From positions 620,001 to 684,000 of the forward strand of contig NZ_CP034433.1 of the NCBI RefSeq assembly GCF_003952345.1: DNA of 64,000 nucleotides, given 5' to 3'. This document shows, piece after piece, positions 52,310 to 60,703 of the stretch (positions are counted from its first letter, which is position 1; the number at the start of each line of letters is the position of its first letter). This stretch comes from Iodobacter ciconiae. Its GTDB lineage: Bacteria > Pseudomonadota > Gammaproteobacteria > Burkholderiales > Chitinibacteraceae. The notes under the pieces are model-generated. The model saw only the letters and a list, made by a program, of their open reading frames with translations. It was not told the DNA's origin and did not search any database. The position numbers and the translations under genes are program-made.

Positions 52310-52778
52310 TGTGAGGCTCCTTGTTTAATATCCTGTCGTCAGGTACGTACACCACCAGGCTTTTATAATGGTTAGTGTCTTTGCTTTTTTTTATGGCTTC
52401 GAGCAAGTCGCTGATGGCTTTCTCACTTACTGCGGTATCTCTCAGATCCAGAGTAAAGCCAGCATGGATACCGTTTTTAAAGTAGCGGTGATTTAATAAT
52501 TTACGAATAGGCCAGATCAAAGCGGCCAGTAAATCGCTGACATTGCCGCGCTTCATGCAGAAATAAACGCCGCTCACCAGCAGTAAAAAGGTCATCGGTC
52601 CGCTGGCTGGCGTGAGCCCCATCAAAAGGCGAATCGCCATCAGGCCGTAATAAACGGTTAAGCCATAAGCAAACACGCAAATTCTTAAGCTATGGGCTTT
52701 GCTGTTTCGATTGAATAAAGCAATATTTAGCGCGGCAAGCATGCTGGCCAGTACGCTGATCAGTAGATAAACATTCAT
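52125..52778 (-). CDS. Phage holin with a portal-protein-like C-terminal segment
   Basis: Residues 1-95 contain three hydrophobic segments (about 3-22, 33-53, 60-75) and CMKRGNVSDLLAALIW, matching the phage holin superfamily (gp3_7 type). Residues 97-149 (52332-52490) read HRYFKNGIHAGFTLDLRD, DLLEAIKKSKD and YKSLVVYVPD. These align with gpQ of this prophage (RRYFANGSHAGFILYMTD, DLRTALQGSKG, FKNLMVYAPG). After residue 150 the frame only runs through the endolysin gene in another phase, so the native end is probably near 52330. Confidence 0.65.
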   Translation of the reverse strand: MNVYLLISVLASMLAALNIALFNRNSKAHSLRICVFAYGLTVYYGLMAIRLLMGLTPASGPMTFLLLVSGVYFCMKRGNVSDLLAALIWPIRKLLNHRYFKNGIHAGFTLDLRDTAVSEKAISDLLEAIKKSKDTNHYKSLVVYVPDDRILNKEPHIEHLSPALPTLQPERIHRQRQSQGAKNRQQPARRAQKQRGPHLPAARKNPSNTRKQSPHYY

Positions 52779-53143
52779 TTCTTACCCCTTATTTTGAGTA
52801 AATCCTCGGGATGTTCAGCCCGCGCAATCAGCCATTGCAAAAGCTTCATACTGATCGCCCCGGCAATCAGTGCACCGATCCCTTCACTGACCACAATCGA
52901 AGCGGGCAGGGGAATAGCGATCAGATCCGCCACCAGTTTGGCGGCCACGCAACCAGCCACAAAGGCCGTCAGAAAGAAAACAACCTTCTGTAAAACACTA
53001 AGCTTTTGCGCAGTCATGATAAACACCACAGCCCCCGCAAAACTGCCCATTAAAACCTCGGCCTGAATTCCTGAAAACAACCCCACAACCGTAAGTAAAA
53101 AGACGGTAGAAGAGGCGGCGCTGCCGGTAATTGGTTCTGTCAT
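52775..53143 (-). CDS. Putative second holin/antiholin
   Basis: This 122-residue protein has three to four hydrophobic segments (about 10-45, 52-72, 80-105) and a charged C-terminus (RAEHPEDLLKIRGKK), typical of HP1-type phage holins. It overlaps the downstream holin by four bases; the pair probably controls lysis timing. Confidence 0.75.
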   Translation of the reverse strand: MTEPITGSAASSTVFLLTVVGLFSGIQAEVLMGSFAGAVVFIMTAQKLSVLQKVVFFLTAFVAGCVAAKLVADLIAIPLPASIVVSEGIGALIAGAISMKLLQWLIARAEHPEDLLKIRGKK

Positions 53144-53147
53144 TGGT

Positions 53148-53354
53148 TTAGTCCCATAGTTGAATGATGGTTTTTTGAGATTCAGGCGGGCTGATATCGG
53201 GCAGATTAATCACGGTCCCCATTCTGAGCACCGGCCCCATTTCGGCCAGCCGGTGATTGGCTGCCAGCACCGCCTCGGTTATGCTGGCCGTTTTGCCGTA
53301 AACCCTAAAACAGATCGCGTCCAGCGTGTCGCCCTGGCTTGCAATCACCTGCAT
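53148..53354 (-). CDS. X: Tail protein X (LysM-like)
   Basis: This 68-residue protein MQVIASQGDTLDAICFRVYG with AANHRLAEMGPVLRMGTVIN is the LysM-type gpX. It starts where the gpL frame ends (TGATG overlap). Confidence 0.93.
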   Translation of the reverse strand: MQVIASQGDTLDAICFRVYGKTASITEAVLAANHRLAEMGPVLRMGTVINLPDISPPESQKTIIQLWD

Positions 53355-53820
53355 CAGAGCAGCTCGACACTGGCGCGGGCGCTACCGATCAGATCCCGAA
53401 TTGCCCAGCGTGCATCGCGGTGTAAATCCTCGATAGGATCGTTCAGCTTGTCAGCCTTATTGTGGCCGTCGCCAGTGCTGTCAAAATCACGGTAACGCTC
53501 GGTCAGGTTGGCTTTGGCTAAGCAGTCACCGCACGGATGTAATGCCCGACTAAAACGCTCCGGCCGTCGATGGTTTCGCTGTCTACGTCAATCAGGTCGC
53601 TAACCCCCAGCCCGATCTGCCTAGCCTTGTATTTGCGCAGGTCTTGATTGGCGCTGGCCATCGCAGCAATCAGCGCCATTTTTAAGCGCTGCGGCGTGAC
53701 GGTGCCATCCATGCGCATGCTGATCTGTGCGTCGGTCATATCGATGTCAGGCCAAAAGCCGCTGTTTTTAATCAGCGGTTCTAAAATTTCGCCGCTTTTT
53801 TGTGCTGCAATAAATCCCAT
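53354..53820 (-). pseudogene. L: Head completion protein gpL, frameshifted
   Basis: The first 100 residues (MGFIAAQKSGEILEPLIKNS to VLVGHYIRAVTA, stop at 53518) match the gpL start. The conserved rest, LAKANLTERYRDFDSTGDGH to RDLIGSARASVELL, continues in another phase to the TGA at 53354-53356, overlapping gpX. A one-base deletion near 53521 (in the codons before TGC TTA GCC) explains both. gpL is needed to complete heads, so the prophage is defective unless this is a base-call error. Confidence 0.85.
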
Positions 53821-53923
53821 ATGTTGCCCCTTCGGCCATTTGAAGAAGAGGTGGAGGGGGATTTGAAAAACCTTAAAAGGCTTCGCCTCCCCCTGCCTCT
53901 CGCTGCGGGGTTCGCCCGGTCGG

Positions 53924-54553
53924 CTACTTTAAAGCAGCCATGTTCTTCATTTCCCGCTCCAGTTTTTCCAGATCCTTCATCACGCCACACTTGGGGTGCA
54001 GTGCTAAGGCTTGCCGGAAATAATCGGCAGCAGCGGGTTTGTCTTTGTTTGATAAGCCGTAAGCGATGGCCTTAAACAGCTTGGCTTTCACCTGGTCGGG
54101 CATATCTTCGGCCTGGGTGATTTCAGCGATGGCCTGCAGCCCGGCGACGTCGATGACTTCGCCCAATGCCCGGCCATTCATGGCGGTGTCGGCCATTTCC
54201 TCAACCACCAAACACGCCAAGGTGCGCTGGTACTGATCCGGCAGAACCAATTTATGCCTGATTGCATAGCGCACAATCGGCAGCGCATCTGTAAAGTTTC
54301 CGGTGTCAATCATCCACACCATCACCGTCATCAGCACTTCATCCTGCCCGCCGCCCCGGGCGGATAAAGCGCCACTGATCCAGGGGGCATAATCCGGCAA
54401 CATTTCGCGCTTGGCTTCGATCTTGCGGCGTAGGGACTGGATCTGCTTAAGCCGTCGCTTGTCGCCCGCAAGTTTGTAAAGCATCAACTCGTAGCCGCTG
54501 GCATGGGCCAGCGGGTCGTGAGTGGATACTTGCGCGGCAGTCACTCGCAACAA
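53924..54553 (-). CDS. M: Terminase endonuclease subunit gpM
   Basis: This 209-residue protein has SGYELMLYKLAGDKRRLKQI, EVLMTVMVWMIDTGNFTDAL and ends with KCGVMKDLEKLEREMK, typical of the small terminase gpM. The only listed start here is TTG at 54553, without a ribosome site. Homology extends seven codons upstream (SPAKAHLL), to an ATT that overlaps the gpN stop (TAATT at 54572-54576) and is preceded by AAGGCGGT. The true start may be that ATT. Confidence 0.88.
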   Translation of the reverse strand: MLRVTAAQVSTHDPLAHASGYELMLYKLAGDKRRLKQIQSLRRKIEAKREMLPDYAPWISGALSARGGGQDEVLMTVMVWMIDTGNFTDALPIVRYAIRHKLVLPDQYQRTLACLVVEEMADTAMNGRALGEVIDVAGLQAIAEITQAEDMPDQVKAKLFKAIAYGLSNKDKPAAADYFRQALALHPKCGVMKDLEKLEREMKNMAALK

Positions 54554-54573
54554 GTGGGCTTTGGCCGGGCTAA

Positions 54574-55659
54574 TTAGCCACCGCCTTGGGCTTCGGTGCG
54601 CTCGGAGGGCAGCAGCTCGATGTTTTCAATCAGGCAACCGGCCTCGTACACTTCCACTGCGTAAGCATCATTTGAGCTTTCATAATTGGCGATCTGGTTG
54701 TAATCCGGCTCTTCCTTAACATGACGGCGGCGGCCGCCGATTTGCCAGTACAGCGACAAGTTTGAAAGTGGCGTAATCATCACCGCCCCCTTCGGAAAGA
54801 AAGGCACCGTCACTGCAGAGATCCCACCAACCCGTTTCTGGCTAATGAGCATATCCATGGCCATTTCTTCAGTCGGTGCGTGATCCTTATTGATCTTGGG
54901 GAAGTATTTATCGGCCAGTAATTCGCTGGATGTGATCACCACCAGCTGCGGGTTCTCGCGGAACTGTGGGTGGATCAGGTTATTGACCGCATCAAAGACG
55001 AGGGCATCCAAATTGAGGTAATCGCCCACTTCTACCTTTTTTACCGTGCCATCCTGGGCTCTGACCGTGGTTGCCCCGACGGTGATCTTGCCTGATCCCG
55101 CTTTTTTTCCTTCAGCCATCACATGGGCTGGCGCATTGTCTCGGTATTGCTGTAACCAGCCCTTGTTGACGTCTTGCAGTAAGGGGAATTTTTCACGGTC
55201 GGTTTCTTCGGCTGCCGATACGCCATTCAAACCAATCATGATCCGGTCTAATGCTTGCTGGTTCACAATCATATTGCGCAGCCTGGCCTGAAAATCAGGG
55301 AACTTGGCCCACATATCAATCTTGTTATAACCAATACCCGTGTCAAAGTTGGTTTGTACGCAGCGGTAGCGGCCAGAGCTTAAATCGGAGATATCGCGGG
55401 GCTTGCGCGGTCCTTTTTTGGTATTGGTCCGGCCAGCAATCGTGCCGCTCAGCCCCAGCCCCAGCTTTTCACCTTCCTGCTCGGTGACGCCCGGCATATT
55501 CACTTTGCTTAAAAACAGGCTGGAAAGCTGAACACGTTCTTCAAGCTTTTGCTGCACCGATGGATCAACGGAGAAAGTCTTGCTGATATCACCTACGTGA
55601 TTCAACATGGCAATTTGTTTTTCAAACTTTGCATAAACCAGTCGCGTGTCATTACGCAT
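54574..55659 (-). CDS. N: Major capsid protein gpN
   Basis: This 361-residue protein starts MRNDTRLVYAKFEKQIAMLN, with QTNFDTGIGYNKIDMWAKFP and ITPLSNLSLYWQIGGRRRHV, the conserved P2 gpN features. It forms the head shell after proteolysis by gpO. Confidence 0.94.
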   Translation of the reverse strand: MRNDTRLVYAKFEKQIAMLNHVGDISKTFSVDPSVQQKLEERVQLSSLFLSKVNMPGVTEQEGEKLGLGLSGTIAGRTNTKKGPRKPRDISDLSSGRYRCVQTNFDTGIGYNKIDMWAKFPDFQARLRNMIVNQQALDRIMIGLNGVSAAEETDREKFPLLQDVNKGWLQQYRDNAPAHVMAEGKKAGSGKITVGATTVRAQDGTVKKVEVGDYLNLDALVFDAVNNLIHPQFRENPQLVVITSSELLADKYFPKINKDHAPTEEMAMDMLISQKRVGGISAVTVPFFPKGAVMITPLSNLSLYWQIGGRRRHVKEEPDYNQIANYESSNDAYAVEVYEAGCLIENIELLPSERTEAQGGG

Positions 55660-55729
55660 AAAATAGAATCCTTTTATTTATTTATTTTTAATTAGCAATG
55701 AGCCAATTCAGCCAATTCATTAAAATTAA

Positions 55730-56518
55730 TTAGCAATCAGTGAGTAATTCAACCGCGCCGCCGGTGGCCTTGCCGCGATTGCCTGAAAAATGGCTGGGTT
55801 CGTTTTCAACTTTTGATTTGAATTCTCGCAATTCGGTGACTTCGCTTTTCAATTCATCAATACGGCTTTGCATGGTTTTAAAGCCATCGCTGTTTTTTGC
55901 TGTTTGCTCGGCAATGGCTTCCATGGCTTGCTGCATGTCGGCATATTGCAGCGTTTCTTTTTCTTCTTTTTTAGAAAAAATCTTTTTTACTGATTCCAGC
56001 ATCGACACGGCATGCGCTCCTTCTTCTTCCAGAGCAAATTCAATTGCGTCAGTAAACAGGCAGGCCTGATTTGTTTTGCGAGCAAGAAGAGGGCTGTTTT
56101 TGCCCGCGCTCGCTGAAAACTTCAACATTTCAACCCCCAGGCTAGCAGGGTTATCTGTGACAGCCAGGCCAACTAAATACGCCTCACCACTGTCTGCAAA
56201 GTCGGGATCGATCTCAACCGAGGTAAACACTTTTTGCCGTGAGCGATTCAGAGCGACCAGCTCGGGTGTGGGGTCAATCGTGGCAAACAGGGCCATCTTG
56301 CCGTCGATCTCTTTCGCTTCCAGCGCGATGACATCGCCATAAGCTTTAAATGCACTGTTTGGATAACGATCCTTGATGTGCTCGATATTGATCCGGGCAC
56401 CGAATTTTTTAGGATTATAGTTTTTAGCCATTTGGCTGAGCCATTCACGGGTAATGGTGCGGCCATCCGTTGTAGAGCCTTCAGTGGCCACTTGAAATGA
56501 TTTAAATTTTTTGTCCAT
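55730..56518 (-). CDS. O: Capsid scaffold/protease gpO
   Basis: The 262-residue protein from the ATG at 56518 (MDKKFKSFQVATEGSTTDGR) has the protease-like N-terminal domain with NIEHIKDRYPNSAFKAYGDV and a helical scaffolding C-terminus (about 190-245). A longer frame reaches 56554. It is divergent from gpP. Confidence 0.9.
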   Translation of the reverse strand: MDKKFKSFQVATEGSTTDGRTITREWLSQMAKNYNPKKFGARINIEHIKDRYPNSAFKAYGDVIALEAKEIDGKMALFATIDPTPELVALNRSRQKVFTSVEIDPDFADSGEAYLVGLAVTDNPASLGVEMLKFSASAGKNSPLLARKTNQACLFTDAIEFALEEEGAHAVSMLESVKKIFSKKEEKETLQYADMQQAMEAIAEQTAKNSDGFKTMQSRIDELKSEVTELREFKSKVENEPSHFSGNRGKATGGAVELLTDC

Positions 56519-56608
56519 AGAGCCTTCTGCGGTTTGATTGAATAGCGGGGGCAATTGCTTAAGGCCTCACTATCACCACAAAAGAAAGGGCTATCAATTT
56601 GCTTTCTG

Positions 56609-56627
56609 TGTGAATCGCCTCATCACA
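56609..56627. promoter_or_regulatory. Candidate late-activator dyad between gpO and gpP
   Basis: TGTGA and TCACA form a perfect dyad with a nine-base spacer in the divergent promoter region of the capsid and terminase operons. Ogr-type activators bind TGT...ACA dyads upstream of P2 late promoters. The spacing differs slightly from P2, so this is tentative. Confidence 0.35.
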
Positions 56628-56673
56628 AAAGCCAACAAAATACAGCTGCCTTTGATTGCCTTAGCCTTTGGCT

Positions 56674-58425
56674 ATGGAAAACACACAAAGCAAAGACCCC
56701 CGCGCCCAAGCTCGCCAGCTGTATTGGGCAGGCTGGCGTATTTCGCGTATTGCCGAATCATTGGGAGAAAAACCTGCCACAGTGCATAGCTGGAAGCGGC
56801 GCGATGAATGGGATAAAAAAAACCTCATTGAACGCGTCGAAGAGTCGCTGGAATCCCGTTATATCTTTCTTTTAAATAAGGACAAAAAAGAAGGGATCGA
56901 CTTTAAAGAAATTGATTTGCTCTCGCGGCAAATGGAAAGAGTCGCGCGGATTAATAAATACAATGGCGGTGGTAATGAAGCCGACCTGAATCCGAACATC
57001 GCCAACCGCAATAAGGCAGAGCGCAAGAAGGCCACGAAGAACGATTTTAACGACGAGCACGTCGATTTAATCAAAGACGCCTTTATGGATTCTTTGTTTG
57101 CCTATCAGCACGGCTGGTTTGAGGCAGGCAAGAAACACAGCTTCCGCAATGTCTTAAAGTCCCGCCAGATTGGCGCCACCTGGTACTTCGCCCGGGAGGC
57201 GCTATTCGATGCAATGACCACGGGCCGCAATCAGATCTTTTTAAGCGCCAGCAAGGCGCAGGCGCATGTATTCAAGCAATACATCATCGCCTTTGCTAAA
57301 GAAGCCGCCGATTTGGAGTTAAAAGGCGACCCCATCGTCTTACCGAACGGCGCAACGCTGCACTTCCTCGGCACCAACGCCCGCACCGCGCAGAGCTACA
57401 CCGGCAATCTATACGTCGATGAATACTTCTGGATTCCGCGCTTTCAGGAGCTCCAGAAAGTCGCCTCGGGTATGGCCCTGCATTCGCACTGGCGGCAAAC
57501 CTATTTCTCTACACCTTCCAGCCTGAACCACGATGCATACCCATTCTGGTCTGGCGATGCTTTCAATAAAGGCCGCGCCAAAGCCGACCGCATTCTGCTG
57601 GACGTTAAACCCGCCAGCCTCGCAAAAGGTCGCCTCTGTGAGGACGATCAGTGGCGGCAAGTCGTGACCATTGAAGACGCGATTGAAGGGGGGTGTAATC
57701 TGTTTGATCTGGACAAGATCAAAAAACGATACAACCCAAACGACTATCAAAACTTGCTGATGTGCGAGTTTATCGACGACAGCGCCAGCATCTTTCCTTT
57801 CTCTGAATTGCAAAAGTGCATGGTTGATAGTTGGGAAAAATGGGAAGACTTCAAAGCCATTGCCCCGCGTCCCTTTGGCTACCGGCCTGTATGGATTGGC
57901 TACGATCCGGCTTTATCAGGGGACAGTGCAGGCTTGATCGTACTGGCCCCACCGCTGGTGCCCGATGGGAAGTTCCGGGCGCTGGAGAAACGGCAATACA
58001 AAGGCATGGATTTTGCCGCGCAGGCCGAAGGGATTAAGCAGCTCTGCAGCCAATACAACGTGGCTTATATCGGCATTGATACCACCGGTATCGGGCAGGG
58101 CGTTTATCAACTGGTTAAACAGTTTTACCCGGCGGCCAGAGCCATCAATTACAGCGTTGAAATGAAAGCCCGCTTAGTCATGAAGGCTCAAGACGTAATC
58201 CGCAAAGGACGCTTGGAGTTTGACGCGGGCTGGACGGATCTTGCCGGCGCATTTATGGCCATTCAAAAAACCATGACCGCCAGCGGGCGGCATATGACTT
58301 ACTCGGCCAGCCGTTCCGAAGAACTCAGCCACGCCGACCTCGCCTGGGCATGTATGCACGCGCTACTCAATGAGCCGCTCGAAGGCTCGACTTCCACTAA
58401 TTCCAGCTTTATGGCGATCTATTAA
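56674..58425 (+). CDS. P: Terminase ATPase subunit gpP
   Basis: The 583-residue protein from the ATG at 56674 has a helix-turn-helix (ARQLYWAGWRISRIAESLGE), the terminase Walker-like FRNVLKSRQIGATWYFA, DEYFW (Walker B, about 247) and nuclease-domain features WIGYDPALSGD and GIDTTGIG. It packages phage DNA. It is transcribed with gpQ. Confidence 0.94.
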   Translation: MENTQSKDPRAQARQLYWAGWRISRIAESLGEKPATVHSWKRRDEWDKKNLIERVEESLESRYIFLLNKDKKEGIDFKEIDLLSRQMERVARINKYNGGGNEADLNPNIANRNKAERKKATKNDFNDEHVDLIKDAFMDSLFAYQHGWFEAGKKHSFRNVLKSRQIGATWYFAREALFDAMTTGRNQIFLSASKAQAHVFKQYIIAFAKEAADLELKGDPIVLPNGATLHFLGTNARTAQSYTGNLYVDEYFWIPRFQELQKVASGMALHSHWRQTYFSTPSSLNHDAYPFWSGDAFNKGRAKADRILLDVKPASLAKGRLCEDDQWRQVVTIEDAIEGGCNLFDLDKIKKRYNPNDYQNLLMCEFIDDSASIFPFSELQKCMVDSWEKWEDFKAIAPRPFGYRPVWIGYDPALSGDSAGLIVLAPPLVPDGKFRALEKRQYKGMDFAAQAEGIKQLCSQYNVAYIGIDTTGIGQGVYQLVKQFYPAARAINYSVEMKARLVMKAQDVIRKGRLEFDAGWTDLAGAFMAIQKTMTASGRHMTYSASRSEELSHADLAWACMHALLNEPLEGSTSTNSSFMAIY

Positions 58426-59448
58426 ATGAAAAAACACGCTCACTACCAAGCAAAAAACAAACTCACGCCAGAAGCAAAAGCACCGGATCACTCGGTGGCC
58501 TTCACCTTTGGCGAGCCTTCCGCCGTGCTCGATCGCCGCGAGCTGCTGGACTTTTTAGAGTGCGTAAACAATGGCAAATGGTATGAGCCGCCGCTGTCAT
58601 TTGACGGCCTGGCTAAAACCTACCGCGCCACCGTTCACCATTCCAGCCCGCTGCAAGTAAAGCGCAATATCCTGTTAAAAACTTTTATCCCGCACCCGCT
58701 ATTAAGCCGGTCGGAGTTTTCAAAATTTGCACTCGATTACCTGATCTTTGGCAATTCATACTTTGAAAAGATCACCAGCCGCACAGGCAAGGTGCTGGGC
58801 CTGAAGCATGCCCTGGCTAAATATATGCGGGTAGGGCTGAAAGAAGAGCAATATTTTCAGATCCTTGATTACGCCAATGAGCACCAATTCCCGCCGGGTG
58901 CCATCTTCCACCTTTTAGAGCCTGATATTAATCAGGAGATTTACGGCCTGCCTGAATACCTGTCGGCGCTGAATTCAACCTGGCTGAATGAATCGGCCAC
59001 GCTGTTTCGCCGCCGCTACTTTGCTAACGGCAGCCACGCCGGTTTTATCCTGTACATGACTGACGCCGCCCAAAATGAAAGCTATATCGATGATTTGCGC
59101 ACCGCATTACAAGGCAGCAAAGGCCCCGGTAATTTTAAAAATCTGATGGTGTACGCGCCTGGCGGCAAGAAGGATGGCATGCAGATCTTGCCCATCTCTG
59201 AAGTGGCGGCTAAGGATGACTTCTGGAATATCAAGAACGTAACCCGTGACGATCAGCTGAGCGCCCACCGTGTACCGGCGCAACTGATGGGGATTATTCC
59301 GAGTAATGCCGGCGGTTTAGGTGACGTAGAGAAGGCTGCCACGGTGTTTGCCTATAACGAGATTGAGCCCTTGCAGGAGCGCATGAAAGAGTTGAATGAC
59401 TGGTTGGGGGTGGAGGTGATTCGCTTCAATCCTTACGTGTTGTCGTAA
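58426..59448 (+). CDS. Q: Portal vertex protein gpQ
   Basis: This 340-residue protein starts at the base after the gpP stop and has AFTFGEPSAVLDRRELLDFL and RRYFANGSHAGFILYMTD, then GPGNFKNLMVYAPGGKKDGM, the conserved P2 portal sequence. It forms the DNA entry ring. Part of it has a diverged counterpart in the holin frame at 52332-52490. Confidence 0.94.
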   Translation: MKKHAHYQAKNKLTPEAKAPDHSVAFTFGEPSAVLDRRELLDFLECVNNGKWYEPPLSFDGLAKTYRATVHHSSPLQVKRNILLKTFIPHPLLSRSEFSKFALDYLIFGNSYFEKITSRTGKVLGLKHALAKYMRVGLKEEQYFQILDYANEHQFPPGAIFHLLEPDINQEIYGLPEYLSALNSTWLNESATLFRRRYFANGSHAGFILYMTDAAQNESYIDDLRTALQGSKGPGNFKNLMVYAPGGKKDGMQILPISEVAAKDDFWNIKNVTRDDQLSAHRVPAQLMGIIPSNAGGLGDVEKAATVFAYNEIEPLQERMKELNDWLGVEVIRFNPYVLS

Positions 59449-59467
59449 ACAAACCCAAGTAAGAAGC

Positions 59468-59491
59468 AAGCCCGCAAGTGCGGGCTTTTTT
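59468..59491 (+). terminator. Intrinsic terminator of the gpP-gpQ operon
   Basis: AAGCCCGCA / TGCGGGCTT arms with a two-base loop are followed by six T residues, 20 bases after the gpQ stop. Confidence 0.9.
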
Positions 59492-59978
59492 ACGCCTGGA
59501 TTTTGAGGAAAATCTGCGGCCAGCCCCCGGCGCGCGCCCTCGTGACCCCGCCACGCCTGCCCACTTAACGTGCTATTTTTTATGCAACTGCATGAGGAGG
59601 GCTGAAGCCGCGCCATATATGGGCCTAAACGGTAAAAAGTGCCCCTACAAAAGCTTGCATAATTCGCGTGTTTATTGCCTGTTATTGCAAGGTCAGAAAT
59701 ACCTGCTATTGAACTACCAATGGGGGCGTAATTCTACTTTTACCTAGTGTTATTTTGAGGGGGGATTACCGATATAAAAACTGGAACACTTGATAGATGT
59801 TGATAACTTGCATATCAATGTGGTTGTTTAGAATAAAGAAATAAAGCCTGGGGTGTTAGTTTTTAACAAGAAATATTAACGAAAGAGTTTGAAATGGAAG
59901 TGTGAGTTGTCGTAAGCTTAGCTCGTTTTCGTCAATGTTATCTATCATCGTGCTATTAATTAACAGGAAGTCATACAG
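59492..59978. other. Non-coding region with the cos site and the cargo promoter
   Basis: After the terminator the first 100 bases are GC-rich and hold the cos-like sequence. From about 59620 the base composition shifts to AT-rich up to the first cargo gene. No convincing gene is seen. A ribosome site AGGAAG precedes the gene at 59979. Confidence 0.6.
59546..59557 (-). other. Candidate P2-type cos (packaging) site
   Basis: The minus strand reads GGCGTGGCGGGG, matching from memory the start of the cohesive-end sequence of P2/186-type phages. It lies about 100 bases beyond gpQ, the same place as in P2. The remaining bases of the overhang differ from P2. Confidence 0.6.
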
Positions 59979-60257
59979 ATGAGTAGGAAGGTGAATGAAA
60001 AAGATGCGAGAGATCAAATGATCTCTGCAATTGCATCTTCTAAATATCGTTGGAGAACAGCTCGGGGGATTTCTAAGGATTCAGGATTAGTAATTGCACA
60101 GGTTCTTGATGTGCTTGATAAGTCTGATGCATTTATTCGTGCTCGTAAAGGTAATGCAAGAGGGGAGCTACTTTATACGACCAAGGAACGCTATAAGTCC
60201 GAAACTTCTCTGGCAATGCGTGTTATTGGCGCACTAACGAACAAAATAAGTGAGTAG
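59979..60257 (+). CDS. Small winged-helix-like protein of the cargo zone
   Basis: The 92-residue protein MSRKVNEKDARDQMISAIAS shows helix-turn-helix-like spacing in YRWRTARGISKDSGLVIAQV followed by a wing-like GNARGELLYTTKERY. It starts with a good ribosome site (AGGAAG). It is eight bases before a membrane-protein gene, forming a pair. The family was not recognised. Confidence 0.5.
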   Translation: MSRKVNEKDARDQMISAIASSKYRWRTARGISKDSGLVIAQVLDVLDKSDAFIRARKGNARGELLYTTKERYKSETSLAMRVIGALTNKISE

Positions 60258-60265
60258 GTAATAAA

Positions 60266-60586
60266 ATGGAAAAAGCTGCGCTTACTCACCTAATTATGTT
60301 GGCAATAATTGCGGGTACCGGGGGACTAGTCCTAAATATGGTGAATTTATGGGAGGATAGTAAAAAACTCAAAGCTGAGCGAGTGCCAAAGGATAGTTTG
60401 TACTGGATTTTTTTTGTATTTTGGCCCTTAGCAGGAGCTGGGCTGGTTTGTCTGTACACGCTCGATGGTTCGTCGTTACGTCCTTTTCTTGCTTTCTCTG
60501 TAGGACTAAGTGCTCCAGCAACAATTCAGGCGATGGTATCCAAGGTTACGGCAAATGAAACGATTCCGATGAATTCTGAGCCATAG
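60266..60586 (+). CDS. Small multi-pass membrane protein of the cargo zone
   Basis: This 106-residue protein has three hydrophobic segments (about 6-28, 46-64, 71-91) and a short polar tail. It is co-directional with the gene before it. Its position in the phage cargo zone fits an exclusion or abortive-infection effector, but function is unknown. Confidence 0.5.
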   Translation: MEKAALTHLIMLAIIAGTGGLVLNMVNLWEDSKKLKAERVPKDSLYWIFFVFWPLAGAGLVCLYTLDGSSLRPFLAFSVGLSAPATIQAMVSKVTANETIPMNSEP

Positions 60587-60703
60587 CATTATTGATGCTA
60601 TGTAAAATAATATTTTTCAACATAAAAATAGATTGTTTTTTTATTATGAAATTATTTTAGATGCTTCGTTGAGAAGTATAAAATAAATAACAAAGGGAAT
60701 TGA

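Noticed and set aside
59478..59747. An 89-codon plus-strand frame after gpQ
   Set aside because: It starts inside the terminator, crosses the cos-like site and the base-composition change, and has no ribosome site.
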